A DNA stretch of 32,597 nucleotides from JAABRU01 sp050180235 (GCA_050180235.1 JBFXEJ010000070.1:1-32597); one strand, 5' to 3'; numbered from the stretch's first letter, positions 1 through 8,633 are shown. Made by a program: numbers and translations. The notes: generated from the sequence alone by a model not told the origin.

Positions 1-188
1 TGGGACTTTTCATGCTGATTTTTTTAATATATAAATCAATATGTTATTTATAATCAGTATAAGCAGTATCATGGATGTATTGTATAACTATTTGTATTTA
101 TTATGTATAGACAAAAAATCAGTATATTTTTGAAAATATAATAATATTAAGTAGTTATTTTTTTGTCAGTATGTGCAGACCCACTACC
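1..188 (+). mobile_element. MITE-A copy 1, left end cut off by the window
   Basis: An AT-rich non-coding element ends at 188 with CCACTACC, the inverse of the GGTAGTGG terminus. The window begins about five bases inside its left end. It aligns over its whole length with the reverse complement of 7519-7709, at roughly three quarters identity by eye, and shares the end segments ACTTTT.ATGCTG and GTGCAGACCCACTACC. The right flank CAAAAATT would be the 8-bp target duplication, but the left flank lies outside the window. That flank matches the start of a unit in the adjoining 42-bp repeat array, so the element seems to have inserted into the array. It has no coding capacity, so it is non-autonomous. 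Confidence 0.85.
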
Positions 189-189
189 C

Positions 190-387
190 AAAAATTAAGC
201 GCAGCGGTTTTTTGCATACATCCCGGAGTGCAAAAATTAAGCGCAACGGTTTTTTGCATACATCCCGGAGTGCAAAAATTAAGCGCAGCGGTTTTTTGCA
301 TACATCCCGGAGTGCAAAAATTAAGCGCAGCGGTTTTTTGCATACATCCCGGAGTGCAAAAATTAAGCGCAACGGTTTTTTGCATAC
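190..387 (+). repeat. 42-bp tandem repeat array, four full units plus one partial
   Basis: Units start at 190, 232, 274, 316 and 358. Units 1-4 differ only at one base in the loop (GCAGCGG or GCAACGG), and the fifth diverges after its first 26 bases or so. Within each unit TGCAAAAA and TTTTTGCA can pair around a loop of about 14 bases, so a transcript would form a row of hairpins. The array ends about 60 bases before the mipA-like start codon. The period is a multiple of three, so all frames stay open, but the translations are simple repeats and are not taken as genes. A single dispersed copy of the hairpin lies at 28282-28314. Confidence 0.95.
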
Positions 388-447
388 TCTTCGGGAAATT
401 TTTTTATATTGAACTCACTTGCTTTGCATCTATGCAGGATATTTTTT

Positions 448-1308
448 ATGAAAAAACAAATGATTGCTATTCTGATTCTGTGTTTGTCACTGGCCTGCCC
501 CGCGCATTCGGCTGAGGATGAAAAATCCCTTTGGGAAATCGGAATGTTCAGCGGAGCGGCCCGGATTCCCCACTACCGGGGTTCGGATGAATACAACTGG
601 TATGTGCTGCCCCTGCCTTATGTGATATACCGGGGTGAAATCATTCAGGCTGACCGGGAAGGAGTGAAAGGCATTTTTTTCAAAACCAAATCCTTTGAAT
701 CCAGCCTTTCGCTTTCCGGCAATCCGCCTGTGGATGGCGACAATGAAGCCAGAGATGGAATGCCGGATTTGGATGCCATGTTTGAAGTCGGGCCAAGTCT
801 GAAATGGCGTTTGTCCGGGGATTTTCTGAATCAAAGCGATGCCATGTATGCACAGATTGCCCTGCGCGCTGCCTCTTCCATCGGTTTTGACAGCGGATTG
901 GATCTTTCGTATCTGGGACTTCATGCAGACATCAGCCTGGCCTATGCCAACCAAAGTCTTTTCAAAAATCAGGAAATCGGTTTTGGAGGAAAAATTGCTG
1001 CGGATTTTGCAGACAAAGACTTTAACGCATATTTTTACGATGTTGAACAGGAATATGCGCGTCCGGATCGACATTTTTATGAATCTGACAGCGGATATGC
1101 TGGTTTCTCCCTGTCCGGATGGGTGCATAAAAAACTTACCGGAGTTCTGTCTTTGGGATTTTACTCCAGGTGGGACAATATCAGCGGAGCCGTATATGAG
1201 GACAGTCCATTGGTAAAGGAGAAAAACAATTTCACCGTTGGCTGCGCTCTGAACTGGAAAATATGGGAATCAAAGCAAAAGGCAGCATCATGGTCAGCAG
1301 AAAAGTAG
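448..1308 (+). CDS. MipA/OmpV family outer-membrane protein
   Basis: A 286-aa protein with a typical signal peptide at residues 1 to about 22 (basic KK start, hydrophobic core, cleavage near AHS-A). Next comes the family's N-terminal signature, with RIPHYRGSDEY, LPLPYVIYRG and a later DREGVKG. The rest alternates polar and apolar residues, as expected of a beta barrel in the outer membrane. MipA is a scaffold for murein-synthesising enzymes in E. coli; many relatives have no assigned role. I chose the ATG at 448 because it starts the signal peptide and has AGGA about 9 bases upstream; an in-frame ATG at 409 would put 13 extra residues before it. The last codons run into a dispersed repeat that supplies the stop, so the tail after NWKIW is probably not native: barrels of this family usually end in an aromatic residue. 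The upstream 42-bp array may affect expression. Confidence 0.8.
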   Translation: MKKQMIAILILCLSLACPAHSAEDEKSLWEIGMFSGAARIPHYRGSDEYNWYVLPLPYVIYRGEIIQADREGVKGIFFKTKSFESSLSLSGNPPVDGDNEARDGMPDLDAMFEVGPSLKWRLSGDFLNQSDAMYAQIALRAASSIGFDSGLDLSYLGLHADISLAYANQSLFKNQEIGFGGKIAADFADKDFNAYFYDVEQEYARPDRHFYESDSGYAGFSLSGWVHKKLTGVLSLGFYSRWDNISGAVYEDSPLVKEKNNFTVGCALNWKIWESKQKAASWSAEK

Positions 1309-1471
1309 CACAGGCTTCCAGTTTGTGTCTGCTATTTATGAACAAGCTGGAAGCTTGTTCTGCTTTGTGTTAAAGTAGCACAAGCTTCCAGCTTGTGCCT
1401 GCTGCTTATGAACAGCCTGTTCTGCTTTGTGTCCGCCGTTTGAACAGGCTGGAAGCCTGTTTTACTTTGTT
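1302..1471. repeat. Degenerate inverted/tandem repeat cluster after mipA
   Basis: Three related units alternate versions of AAGTAGCACAGGCTTCCAG with the inverse CTGGAAGCCTGTTCTGCTTT. Arms at 1311-1320, 1347-1356, 1382-1398 and 1445-1459 can pair in several ways. The same core (GCAGCGCAGGCTTCCGGCTT) lies inside the small element at 16123-16216. The cluster separates the convergent mipA-like and HNH genes, so it may also act as a two-way terminator. Confidence 0.7.
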
Positions 1472-1473
1472 GC

Positions 1474-1980
1474 CTAATAAATACCGAGGTCTTTGAGCAC
1501 ATCATAAATTCCCAGTTTCATGGCCTTGAGGCGGAAAAATTCCGAAATGGTGGGCTGGGACGGTCTGACATTCAGTACCATACCCGCTTCCCTGGGTGTG
1601 CGGCTGGCTTTGTGATGATTGCACGCGGTACAGCAGGTTACGCAGTTTTCAAACGTATCCCCGCCCCCGCGGGATTTGGGAATGATATGGTCAATGGTCA
1701 GTTTTCCGGTGCGGCATCCGCAGTAAACACACTGAAATCCGTCCCGGATCAGAATATTTTTCTTGCTGAAGGGAACCCTTGCCCTGTAAAGGGTGCGGAT
1801 AAGTTTGATCAGTTTCATAACCGTGGGAATTCTGACAGCAAGCCCCTCCCCTGTTTTCACTGTCTTTTCAGAATACATCAGTACCTGAACCTTTCCCTTT
1901 GCCACAAGACACAGGGCTCTTTTCCAGTTTACCACATTGAGAAAAGAATAATCATGATTGAGAAGAATACAGTGTGTCAT
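1474..1980 (-). CDS. HNH endonuclease family protein
   Basis: A 168-aa protein. Residues 1-70 form the N-terminal domain common in this family (start MTHCILLNHDYSFLNVVNWK). The HNH module follows, with CVYCG, the metal and catalytic segment LTIDHIIPKSRGGG, the asparagine in TFENC, and a second zinc-knuckle pair CTAC. Two CxxC pairs fit a structural zinc site. The ATG at 1980 is chosen over one 48 bases upstream because it is preceded at short distance by AGGGGGG and begins the conserved N-terminus. HNH proteins of this size are found in phage, restriction and housekeeping settings, so the substrate is unknown. The gene stands alone, 115 bases from the terD-like gene on the same strand. Confidence 0.85.
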   Translation of the reverse strand: MTHCILLNHDYSFLNVVNWKRALCLVAKGKVQVLMYSEKTVKTGEGLAVRIPTVMKLIKLIRTLYRARVPFSKKNILIRDGFQCVYCGCRTGKLTIDHIIPKSRGGGDTFENCVTCCTACNHHKASRTPREAGMVLNVRPSQPTISEFFRLKAMKLGIYDVLKDLGIY

Positions 1981-2095
1981 CCCGCCCCCCTGCAATGAAA
2001 AAAATCCGGAATTGCAATTTGCTGACATACGGACGGAAACACAGAAGAGATGTTTTCACATCTCTTCTGCTTCATACAATAAAACTGCAGACTGA

Positions 2096-2662
2096 TCAGC
2101 CGCTGAGCAGGCTGGCGCCCGGAACCTCTGCAAAAAAATCTGACAGAGACAGCACCCGGTTCTGGTTGATCAGTTTTGCGCCAATGGGACTGGAACTGTC
2201 CAGTTTGGCAATTACAGCCACATGGCCTTTGTCCGTGGAATCCAAAGGCACGCCAAAAGACTGGCCCGTATCATCCATCAGCATGACATGGCCGTCATAA
2301 TCAGCAAAGGAAACCGATTTTCCCGCGGCTGCATCTGTATAATTGAGTGCACAGATATAGACCTCGGCAATGTCATCGAGTTTGGTAATCCGGATGGTTT
2401 CCTCATTTGCACCCGCTTTTCCGCCCACGCCCGCATCCTGATCCAGTTGGATAAAGGGGAATGCGTTGAGATCACCTCTGTTTCCGCCCGGATACTGGTC
2501 AGAAAACACGCCTCCGGTACGTCCGTCTTTGGCTTTGTAAAAGGCCATGAGATCCAGATCAACTCCTTTGGTCCATTTCAACTGTACCATAAGCTGTTTT
2601 ACCGGAACAAATGCCTCCTGGCCTTTCTGCTTCAAAACCACTTTTGCTTTGATTTCAGCCAT
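2096..2662 (-). CDS. TerD family (tellurium resistance/stress) protein
   Basis: A 188-aa protein with one TerD domain covering most of its length. Diagnostic segments are LKWTKGVDLDLMAFY, the acidic calcium-binding stretch GGVFSDQYPGGNRGDLN, FIQLDQDAGVGG and NEETIRI. TerD-domain proteins bind calcium and are linked to tellurite, phage and general stress tolerance; their biochemical action is not settled. The ATG at 2662 has GGAGAAAAAC directly before it; an earlier ATG at 2713 would add 17 lysine-rich, non-conserved residues. No other ter genes (terB, terC, terZ) are nearby, so this is a solitary TerD protein and tellurite resistance should not be assumed. Cytoplasmic: no signal peptide or membrane segment. 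Confidence 0.85.
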   Translation of the reverse strand: MAEIKAKVVLKQKGQEAFVPVKQLMVQLKWTKGVDLDLMAFYKAKDGRTGGVFSDQYPGGNRGDLNAFPFIQLDQDAGVGGKAGANEETIRITKLDDIAEVYICALNYTDAAAGKSVSFADYDGHVMLMDDTGQSFGVPLDSTDKGHVAVIAKLDSSSPIGAKLINQNRVLSLSDFFAEVPGASLLSG

Positions 2663-2750
2663 GTTTTTCTCCTTTTTCTGTTTGTTCCGGCGATAAATCG
2701 CCGGGTTATTCATGCCTGATTAAAACTGCCTGCTGATAAATCAGGAGATT

Positions 2751-2867
2751 TTTCATAAATCCCTGCTGCTCTGTCAGCCCTGAATCTGTACGTTGCAAAA
2801 ACCGGATTTTCCGAAAAAATCCGGTTTTTCTGTACACTTCAGCGCATAAAATCAAAGTTGACAAAAC
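2751..2867 (-). repeat. Dispersed terminator-bearing repeat, copy 1
   Basis: The reverse complement of this stretch matches 28088-28200. It shares GTCAACTTTGATTTTATG, then a hairpin, then ACAGATTCAGGGCTGACA and CAGGGATTTAT. Both copies lie just after a stop codon on the strand they serve: the crotonase gene here and acnA at the other site. Confidence 0.75.
2797..2829 (-). terminator. Rho-independent-type hairpin after the crotonase gene
   Basis: Arms AAAAACCGGATTTT (2797-2810) and AAAATCCGGTTTTT (2816-2829) pair perfectly over 14 bp with a five-base loop and end in a T run on either strand. It lies 40 bases past the stop of the minus-strand crotonase gene and before terD. Confidence 0.75.
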
Positions 2868-2868
2868 A

Positions 2869-3645
2869 CTACTTACCCTGCCACACGGGTTTCCGTTTTT
2901 CCAGAAATGCACTCACGCCTTCCTGCGCATCAGCACTGGTGCAAAGCCGGGAAAAAACTTCGCTGTTGTATGCAAATCTCTGGGCAAAGGGCATATCCAG
3001 CATTTTGTAGTAGAATTCCTTGCCCATGCGCAGGGCCAGCGGACTTTTTGTCATCAGTTTCCGGGCAAAGGCAATGGTTTCCTCTTCCAGTTTGTCCAAA
3101 GGAACCACTTTGTTGATCAGTCCCAGTTTTTCAGCCTCAGCCGCGTCAATCATATCACCGCTGAGCAGCATTTCCAATGATTTCTTTTTTCCCACGCCGT
3201 AAGTTACCGGAATAATAGGGCCGGTGCAGAGCAGGCCGACATTGATGGCAGTTGTGCCAATCTGGGTTCCCTCTGACGCAAATGCAAAATCCGCAGCCAG
3301 AACAAGCCCCGCTCCGTTTGCCACAGCGTATTTGTGAACCATTGCAATCACAGGTTTGCCCATTGAAGCGATGGTAAAGTGCATTTTGTCCATGCCGGAA
3401 ATCCATGCCTGATATTCTGCGGGTGTTTTTCCGGGAAATTCAGATACGTCAATTCCGGTGGAAAAAACCTTTCCCGCGCCTTTGACAATCACAACCCGAA
3501 CGTCATCATCAGCTTCGGCTTCCAGCAGAGCAGAATTCAGCTCCTTTGCCATCTGAGAGCTGAAGGTGTTGAACTGCCCGGGCCGGTTCAGAATGATAAA
3601 GGCAATGTTTTCTTTCGTCTCTGTCAAAATAGTCTCAAAACTCAT
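2869..3645 (-). CDS. Enoyl-CoA hydratase/isomerase (crotonase) superfamily protein, ECHDC3-like
   Basis: A 258-aa protein of normal crotonase length. The first oxyanion-hole region is KVFSTGIDVSEF, and the core is AVANGAGLVLAADFAFASEG followed by INVGLLCTGP. In classical hydratases the GGG-x-E-L and P-E-x-x-x-G positions carry the two catalytic glutamates. Here they read GAGLVL and TAINVG, so both acids are missing. The NVGLLCTGP pattern resembles ECHDC3-type members, whose reaction is uncertain. It probably binds an acyl-CoA in the cytoplasm, but hydration cannot be assumed. The ATG at 3645 has AAAGGAG ahead of it; an upstream ATG at 3684 lacks support. A strong hairpin follows the stop. No other beta-oxidation gene is near. 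Confidence 0.85.
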   Translation of the reverse strand: MSFETILTETKENIAFIILNRPGQFNTFSSQMAKELNSALLEAEADDDVRVVIVKGAGKVFSTGIDVSEFPGKTPAEYQAWISGMDKMHFTIASMGKPVIAMVHKYAVANGAGLVLAADFAFASEGTQIGTTAINVGLLCTGPIIPVTYGVGKKKSLEMLLSGDMIDAAEAEKLGLINKVVPLDKLEEETIAFARKLMTKSPLALRMGKEFYYKMLDMPFAQRFAYNSEVFSRLCTSADAQEGVSAFLEKRKPVWQGK

Positions 3646-3783
3646 GTGCAAGTCTCCTTTATTGTAAGTAAAAATGAACATCATTCAATTCCCCTTCCTG
3701 AGGGGGACAGGGCAGTATCCTGTTTCTGCCCGATTTCATCCTCTGAAAATCAAAGCTGTCATCCAGTCGTTATGGCTTGACAA

Positions 3784-6396
3784 TTAGATTTTTTTTATGA
3801 TTTCCAAAAAATCATTCAGGGATTTGGCCTCTTCAAGAGGATTGTTTTCAAAAACCATGTAATATCTGAAATTCTCCCCTGCCCTGTTTGCCCAGTGCAA
3901 ACCGAGTTTGAGTTTTCTTCTGGAATCGGAATTGTCCCGGTCATCCCCTTTGGTTTCCAGTATCACAATTTTATCTGATTTGCTAAGAATATTGAAATCT
4001 TGATTATGGTTGACAAATACGTTTATGCAGAATCCATTTTTTTCGTTATTTTTATGCAAGTATCTGATATTCCCCAAACCGGCAACCCGGTTTATCAACT
4101 TTTTTTCAAAGTTGTTCATTTCATTTTCTTTGACATACAGACTCTTTGGAATGCCGATGGTGGTGTTTTTCGGCGCAATCTGTGCTGGCAGTCTGTAACT
4201 TTGCCTGCAAAGGATTTCATCAGTGTCAAGCATCTTGTAAAACTGCTTTTCCGAATAATCCAGTATCAGAGTGCTGATTTTGTGTTTCACCGCTCCTGCA
4301 TATTTGTGATAATTATGTTTCAGATCAGACAACTGTTCAGGATTCAGGCTGTCAATCACCCGTGTGATATACTGCCGGATTTCTTTGGCAGACAGCATAT
4401 CCATATTGCCAAGCTGGCTTGCCATCAAATCTGCAAAATAACTGATCTGACGTTCTTCCGGCAGTGCGGAAACATAGTCCAGAATATAGTCTTTTTCTTT
4501 CTGTTTCAGGAGTTCATATTCCGGAACATGCTCATCAGCACTCAAATCAATTTTGTATATTTCAGCGGAAATGGTGTCAAAATTGATTTTTATGTCTTCT
4601 TTGCCCAGATCAAAATCCCCCAGCAGAAAGTTTTTGTCAAATCTGTTGTATCCCTGTTCATTGCTGAACAAATCGCCGGAAACACCCTCAATGTAAAACT
4701 GGGGCAGAATAATTTTATCCGCGCAAGCCTTTGCTTCCTCTTTCATTGCATATGTTTTCATTTTGCTCCGCAATTCATCGGGAACCGAAATTTCCCCGGT
4801 TTTTTCATATTCCTGAATTTTTCTGTCTGTTTCCTCACTTGCGGTTTTTGCCAGTTCCTCTATCTCACTGATGGCAGTGCTTTTTTTCTTACCGGAATCT
4901 TTGCCTATTTTTGTTTCATCCACATCTGAAAAATCTTCTTCTCTGCTCTGTTCCTCAGAATCAAACAAAGACTGTTCAGCAGGAATTTCTTTTTCCTCCT
5001 GTGTTTCTTTTTGCTGTTCTTCCGGAACACGGAAATCTTTTTCGCTGAAACCGGCTTTGTTCAAGGCTCTGACAATATTTTCCAATGTGCTGAGAAACTG
5101 TCTGGAGGCAGTAAGAACATAGGAAAGATTCAGCAGGACTTCCTTCTGTCTTGCTGCATAGGGCTGACGCAGGATTCGGCCCAGAATCTGCTCCACATCA
5201 ATGGCTGAGGATTTGTTTGCCAGCGAAGCAAGAATATAGGCAAAAGGACAGTCCCAGCCTTCTTTTAAGGCATTGACCGTTATAATATATCTGATTCTGC
5301 AGTTCCTGTCGAGAAGGTTTTCATTTTTCAGTTCATTGACATTTGCTGTTTTTATGGCAATTTCCTCTTTGGGAATGCCGATTTTTATCAGTTTTTCCTT
5401 TATCTTTTCAAATGTTGCACTGTCTTTGTCTGTTTTCGGCTGTGCCTGAAACAGCACAATGGGACGTATGTATTCCCCTCCGTTTTTTTCCTGCTCAACT
5501 GCTTTGTATTCCAGATTTTTCCGCAGTTCCAATGCACTGCTGACAACATCGGATCTGTCATTCTGATTGTAAACAATAACAGGCAGTTTGACCATATTCT
5601 CTTTTTTCAGTTCAAGGGAATCCGCATAGGAAATGATATTGCTGTTTTCTCTGGGCGTGGCTGTGAGATCAAGGATAAATGCCGGATTGATGTTTTTCAG
5701 CATTTCAATGCTTAATTCACTTGTGGCATTGTGACTTTCATCCACAATGCACACAGGATTAAGCTGATTGATTACCTGTATCAGTGCATTTTCCTCAATA
5801 TCCGGCAGCAGTTTCTCTCTTCTCTGATAGGTTAAAACAAAGGGCTCCAGATAACTGTTATCCTGATAGATTTTTCTGTCTTCCTTGCTTCTGCTCCTGA
5901 AGGTGTCAAAACTCAGCACCAGTATGCTCAACTGTTCTCTGACAGAGGAGGGATTGAAACTGCCTCCAAAAAGCAGGTCTGTTTTTTCATACACTTCCAC
6001 CCGGTTGTTAAAACAGGCATTTATTTTCTGTCTGTAAGGATGATCCGGGTCTTTGAGGTTTCTGACTGTCTGATCCAGAATGGTTGCAGACGGAACCAGC
6101 CATACAACCACTTTTTCTTTTTGCACCGGAAAAGAATCAAATATGGTTTTCAGGGCATTGCACGCAATAAAAGTTTTTCCTCCGGCAGTGGGAACTTTCA
6201 GGCAGATATGCACACATCCGGGAATGTTGTTTTTGTAAGGGGGAAAACTGTTTTCCTCCAAAGGATTGACAGAAATATTTCTGCTGTTCCAATAGGCTTC
6301 AAAGGCTTTGTCTGTGCGCCGGTATTTGTGAACACAGTCCAGAAATTCCGCCAACTCCGCAATGACTTTATGCTGATAGGGTTTCAGTTGCATCAT
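3784..6396 (-). CDS. res: Type III restriction endonuclease subunit Res
   Basis: An 870-aa protein, about the usual length for Res. The superfamily 2 helicase motor is complete: Walker A VPTAGGKT (residues 68-75), DESH box (219-222), TATP (245-248) and the arginine-finger motif QILGRILRQP (403-412). Near the C-terminus, VILETKGDD (ETK at about 814-816) fits the PD-(D/E)xK nuclease site. Res hydrolyses ATP and cuts DNA only in complex with the methyltransferase Mod, which recognises the site. The start overlaps the stop of mod (TGATG), a translational coupling typical of type III operons; a second ATG follows directly at 6393. The reading frame is undamaged although mod is interrupted, so loss of mod is probably recent. 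Without Mod, Res should be inert rather than toxic. Confidence 0.93.
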   Translation of the reverse strand: MMQLKPYQHKVIAELAEFLDCVHKYRRTDKAFEAYWNSRNISVNPLEENSFPPYKNNIPGCVHICLKVPTAGGKTFIACNALKTIFDSFPVQKEKVVVWLVPSATILDQTVRNLKDPDHPYRQKINACFNNRVEVYEKTDLLFGGSFNPSSVREQLSILVLSFDTFRSRSKEDRKIYQDNSYLEPFVLTYQRREKLLPDIEENALIQVINQLNPVCIVDESHNATSELSIEMLKNINPAFILDLTATPRENSNIISYADSLELKKENMVKLPVIVYNQNDRSDVVSSALELRKNLEYKAVEQEKNGGEYIRPIVLFQAQPKTDKDSATFEKIKEKLIKIGIPKEEIAIKTANVNELKNENLLDRNCRIRYIITVNALKEGWDCPFAYILASLANKSSAIDVEQILGRILRQPYAARQKEVLLNLSYVLTASRQFLSTLENIVRALNKAGFSEKDFRVPEEQQKETQEEKEIPAEQSLFDSEEQSREEDFSDVDETKIGKDSGKKKSTAISEIEELAKTASEETDRKIQEYEKTGEISVPDELRSKMKTYAMKEEAKACADKIILPQFYIEGVSGDLFSNEQGYNRFDKNFLLGDFDLGKEDIKINFDTISAEIYKIDLSADEHVPEYELLKQKEKDYILDYVSALPEERQISYFADLMASQLGNMDMLSAKEIRQYITRVIDSLNPEQLSDLKHNYHKYAGAVKHKISTLILDYSEKQFYKMLDTDEILCRQSYRLPAQIAPKNTTIGIPKSLYVKENEMNNFEKKLINRVAGLGNIRYLHKNNEKNGFCINVFVNHNQDFNILSKSDKIVILETKGDDRDNSDSRRKLKLGLHWANRAGENFRYYMVFENNPLEEAKSLNDFLEIIKKI

Positions 6397-8190
6397 CAAA
6401 ACCTTGTTATATCTCTGGGGATTTTTTTGAAAATAATGCTGTTTTTTGTCATATGATCGGTATCCAGCACGCATTTGTCCGCATAAATAAGATACTGCCG
6501 GGCTTTTGCCTTTATGCTTTTGAGGAAAGAAACATCCAGTGTTGTCATTCTATCTTTTTTATAATAAAAATAATAGGCTGTATGCTCATGAATACCCAGA
6601 AACCAGATGTTTTCCCTTTTGCAGGTCTGTGTATGACTTAAAGGCTGTTTTGTTTCTGTGTAATACACATAGGTTCTGATATGTTCGAGCGGAATTTCCT
6701 CATTCAAAAAACCGTCATTTTTAAACAAGGGTTTGCCAAGTTCATAAAAATCAAATTCCCCGCCTGTTCCATGTGTATCTCCATAACCTTTTATGACGCG
6801 TTTCACTCTTTCCGCGGTTATATTTTCTGCATAATCCTCCATTTCCACAAGGATAAATCTGCGGCTGCCACCGTCCTCTTTGTTCAGATTCAGAACAGCA
6901 TGGGCAGTAGTGCCGGAACCAGCAAATGAATCAAGATAAATACCATTTTTATCATCATTATCATTTATTATAATTGAAACTAAATATTTTATTAATTCCG
7001 ATGGCTTAGGATTGTTAAACATTTTTTTGCCAAATATTGACAAAATTTCTTTAGTACCATCCTGATTAAATGGACTTGTAAGAATAGAAATAGGTTTTCC
7101 TGTTCTTATTTTTCCATCTTCATCTTTTAAATATTGCTTAAATCTGACACTAAATTTATTATTGTTTTGATTTATTACAATTTCATTATTTTCCAGTGCC
7201 TTATAAAGCCTTTCTTTTGCCCAGATCCATTGTTTGTCCGGCAAAATTTCATGTCCTTTATGGTATATTGGATAAACCAAATTTGGTCTGTCATCTTTAC
7301 TTTGTGTAGCAACAGGCTGTGTAATATAACCCCCTCTGATTTCAAATTTTTCATCTTTATTTTTGTATTTTTCTATTTCATCTTGGGATAACCTGGCTTT
7401 AATGCTTTCAATCGTTCTTTTTGAATAGCACAGAATATATTCGTGCACATTACCAAAACCTTTAGTCATCGCTCCTGGGCCATATTTATTTTTCCAAATA
7501 ACTTCCTGAACAAAATTCGGTAGTGGGTCTGCACGAACTGGTTAAAATTTAACTGTCTTATATTATTATGTTTTCAAAAAATACGGATTTTTGTTCATAT
7601 ATAATAAATACAGACAGTTATACTATACATCCATGATACTGTTCATGCTGATTTTATGTAATATATTGATTTATAAATTAAAAAAATCAGCATAAAAAGT
7701 TCCACTACCCAAAATTCTTTTCTCCGAATATTTCATCACAAATCATCCTGAGATATTTTACTTCATTTGAATCTATAGAAATAAATATCACCCCATTATC
7801 ATTTAATAATTTATGCAACAATTTTAATCTCGGATACATCATGCAAAGCCATTTGTCATGTCTGGAAAGATCTTCGCTTTCCTTTCCCACAATCTGACCA
7901 AGCCATTTTTTTATTTTCGGATGATTCACATTGTCATTGTAAACCCATTTTTCATTGCCGGTATTGTAAGGCGGATCTATATAAATGCACTTGATTTTCC
8001 CCTCATATTCCGGCAAAAGGGCTTTCAGGGCTTCCAGATTGTCCCCGTGTATAATTCTGTTTCCGTTTTTGTTTTCTTCCTCTGTCTTCTCACCGTTTTT
8101 GTAAGCATAAATATGCTCCAGAATCCTAAACGGCACTTCCTGATGATGGTTTATCACTTTCTCTTTTCCTGTCCAGTGCAGTGTGGGCAT
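6396..8190 (-). pseudogene. mod: Type III DNA methyltransferase Mod, split by a MITE insertion
   Basis: The N-terminal part (8190 down to a TAG at 7705-7707) has the beta-class catalytic motif DPPYNTG. The C-terminal part (open from 7469 to the stop at 6396) has the SAM-binding motif SFAGSGTTAHAVLNL and FILVEMEDYAENIT. Together they are an N6-adenine methyltransferase of the order motif IV then motif I, as in type III Mod subunits. A 191-bp element at 7519-7709 with an 8-bp duplication separates them. Removing 199 bases (element plus one duplicate) rejoins ...GEKNF to VQEVIWKNKYGPG in frame and gives a continuous 531-aa protein, so the insertion is the only lesion visible. The start at 8190 has AAGG about 8 bases upstream. 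The 3' fragment has its own ATG (7469), but neither half holds both motifs. Confidence 0.92.
7519..7709 (-). mobile_element. MITE-A copy 2, 191 bp, inserted in mod
   Basis: The termini are GGTAGTGG (7519-7526) and CCACTACC (7702-7709). The element is flanked by the exact direct repeat CAAAATTC at 7511-7518 and 7710-7717, an 8-bp target-site duplication. The interior is very AT-rich and non-coding. It matches 1-188 in the opposite orientation. The two ends share GGTAGTGG-N2-C and then diverge. No transposase is encoded, so it must have been moved in trans. Several insertion-sequence families make 8-bp duplications, and I cannot assign this one. Confidence 0.95.
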
Positions 8191-8234
8191 AACAGTTACC
8201 TTTTTATGTCAAATTGTATGAAATATTGAATTTT

Positions 8235-8366
8235 TCAATCCGTTGAAAGTAAAAGCATTGTTTCAAGCAGGTATTCATTATAATCCGTACTGTGAAATTT
8301 AGCCACCACTTTTGGATTATTCATCAGATGATGTATAAGAATATCTGTATCAATCAGGTATTTCAA
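8235..8366 (-). pseudogene. Truncated VapC-like PIN-domain toxin remnant
   Basis: From a TTG at 8366 that overlaps the antitoxin stop (TTGA), the frame reads KYLIDTDILIHHLMNNPKVV and stops after 43 codons at 8235. The start is a typical VapC N-terminus, with the first PIN-domain aspartate in LIDTD. The remaining conserved acids and most of the usual length of about 130 residues are absent. The last dozen or so codons do not look like PIN sequence and may come from whatever joined this site to the mod leader. As it stands it should not be an active RNase. Confidence 0.65.
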
Positions 8367-8602
8367 AGTTTAATCTCCATATCCTTGTCCATTCGGCTGT
8401 TGTTTATGGAATTCAGAATATCCTCCCCATCTTTGGGTGTCAATGCACCGGCAAATGATATTAACTTTTTCTTTTTTCTTATATTTTTGGCATACAGATC
8501 AACAGCTTTTTCTATTACATCTGTTTCCGGAATACACATTTCCTGAGCCAGTTGGCATATTCTTGTCAGAATTATTGGATTTTCAAGAACCAATGTTTGC
8601 AT
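8363..8602 (-). CDS. VapB-type antitoxin (putative)
   Basis: A 79-aa protein. The N-terminal half (PIILTRICQLAQEMCIPETD) looks like a small helical dimerisation or DNA-binding module. The C-terminal half (KKKLISFAGALTPKDGEDIL and a charged tail) resembles toxin-wrapping tails of VapB antitoxins, which often carry an SFAG-like segment. The ATG at 8602 is preceded by GAGGAGG at good spacing. The stop overlaps the TTG of the VapC-like remnant, the normal order for such pairs. With the toxin truncated it is probably an orphan antitoxin. The family call rests on tail pattern and neighbour. Confidence 0.6.
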   Translation of the reverse strand: MQTLVLENPIILTRICQLAQEMCIPETDVIEKAVDLYAKNIRKKKKLISFAGALTPKDGEDILNSINNSRMDKDMEIKL

Positions 8603-8633
8603 GTCAGCCTCCTCATCAGCTTATTTGATTGCA

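Noticed and set aside
190..387. CRISPR array
   Set aside because: The 42-bp units are directly adjacent and nearly identical throughout, with no unique spacers and no cas genes.
155..515. Overlapping repetitive ORFs in several frames
   Set aside because: They only translate the 42-bp tandem repeat, whose length is a multiple of three; no ribosome-binding site or family match.
6396..8190. Two separate methyltransferase genes
   Set aside because: The halves hold different essential motifs, and removing the MITE plus one duplicate joins them in frame, so this is one interrupted gene.
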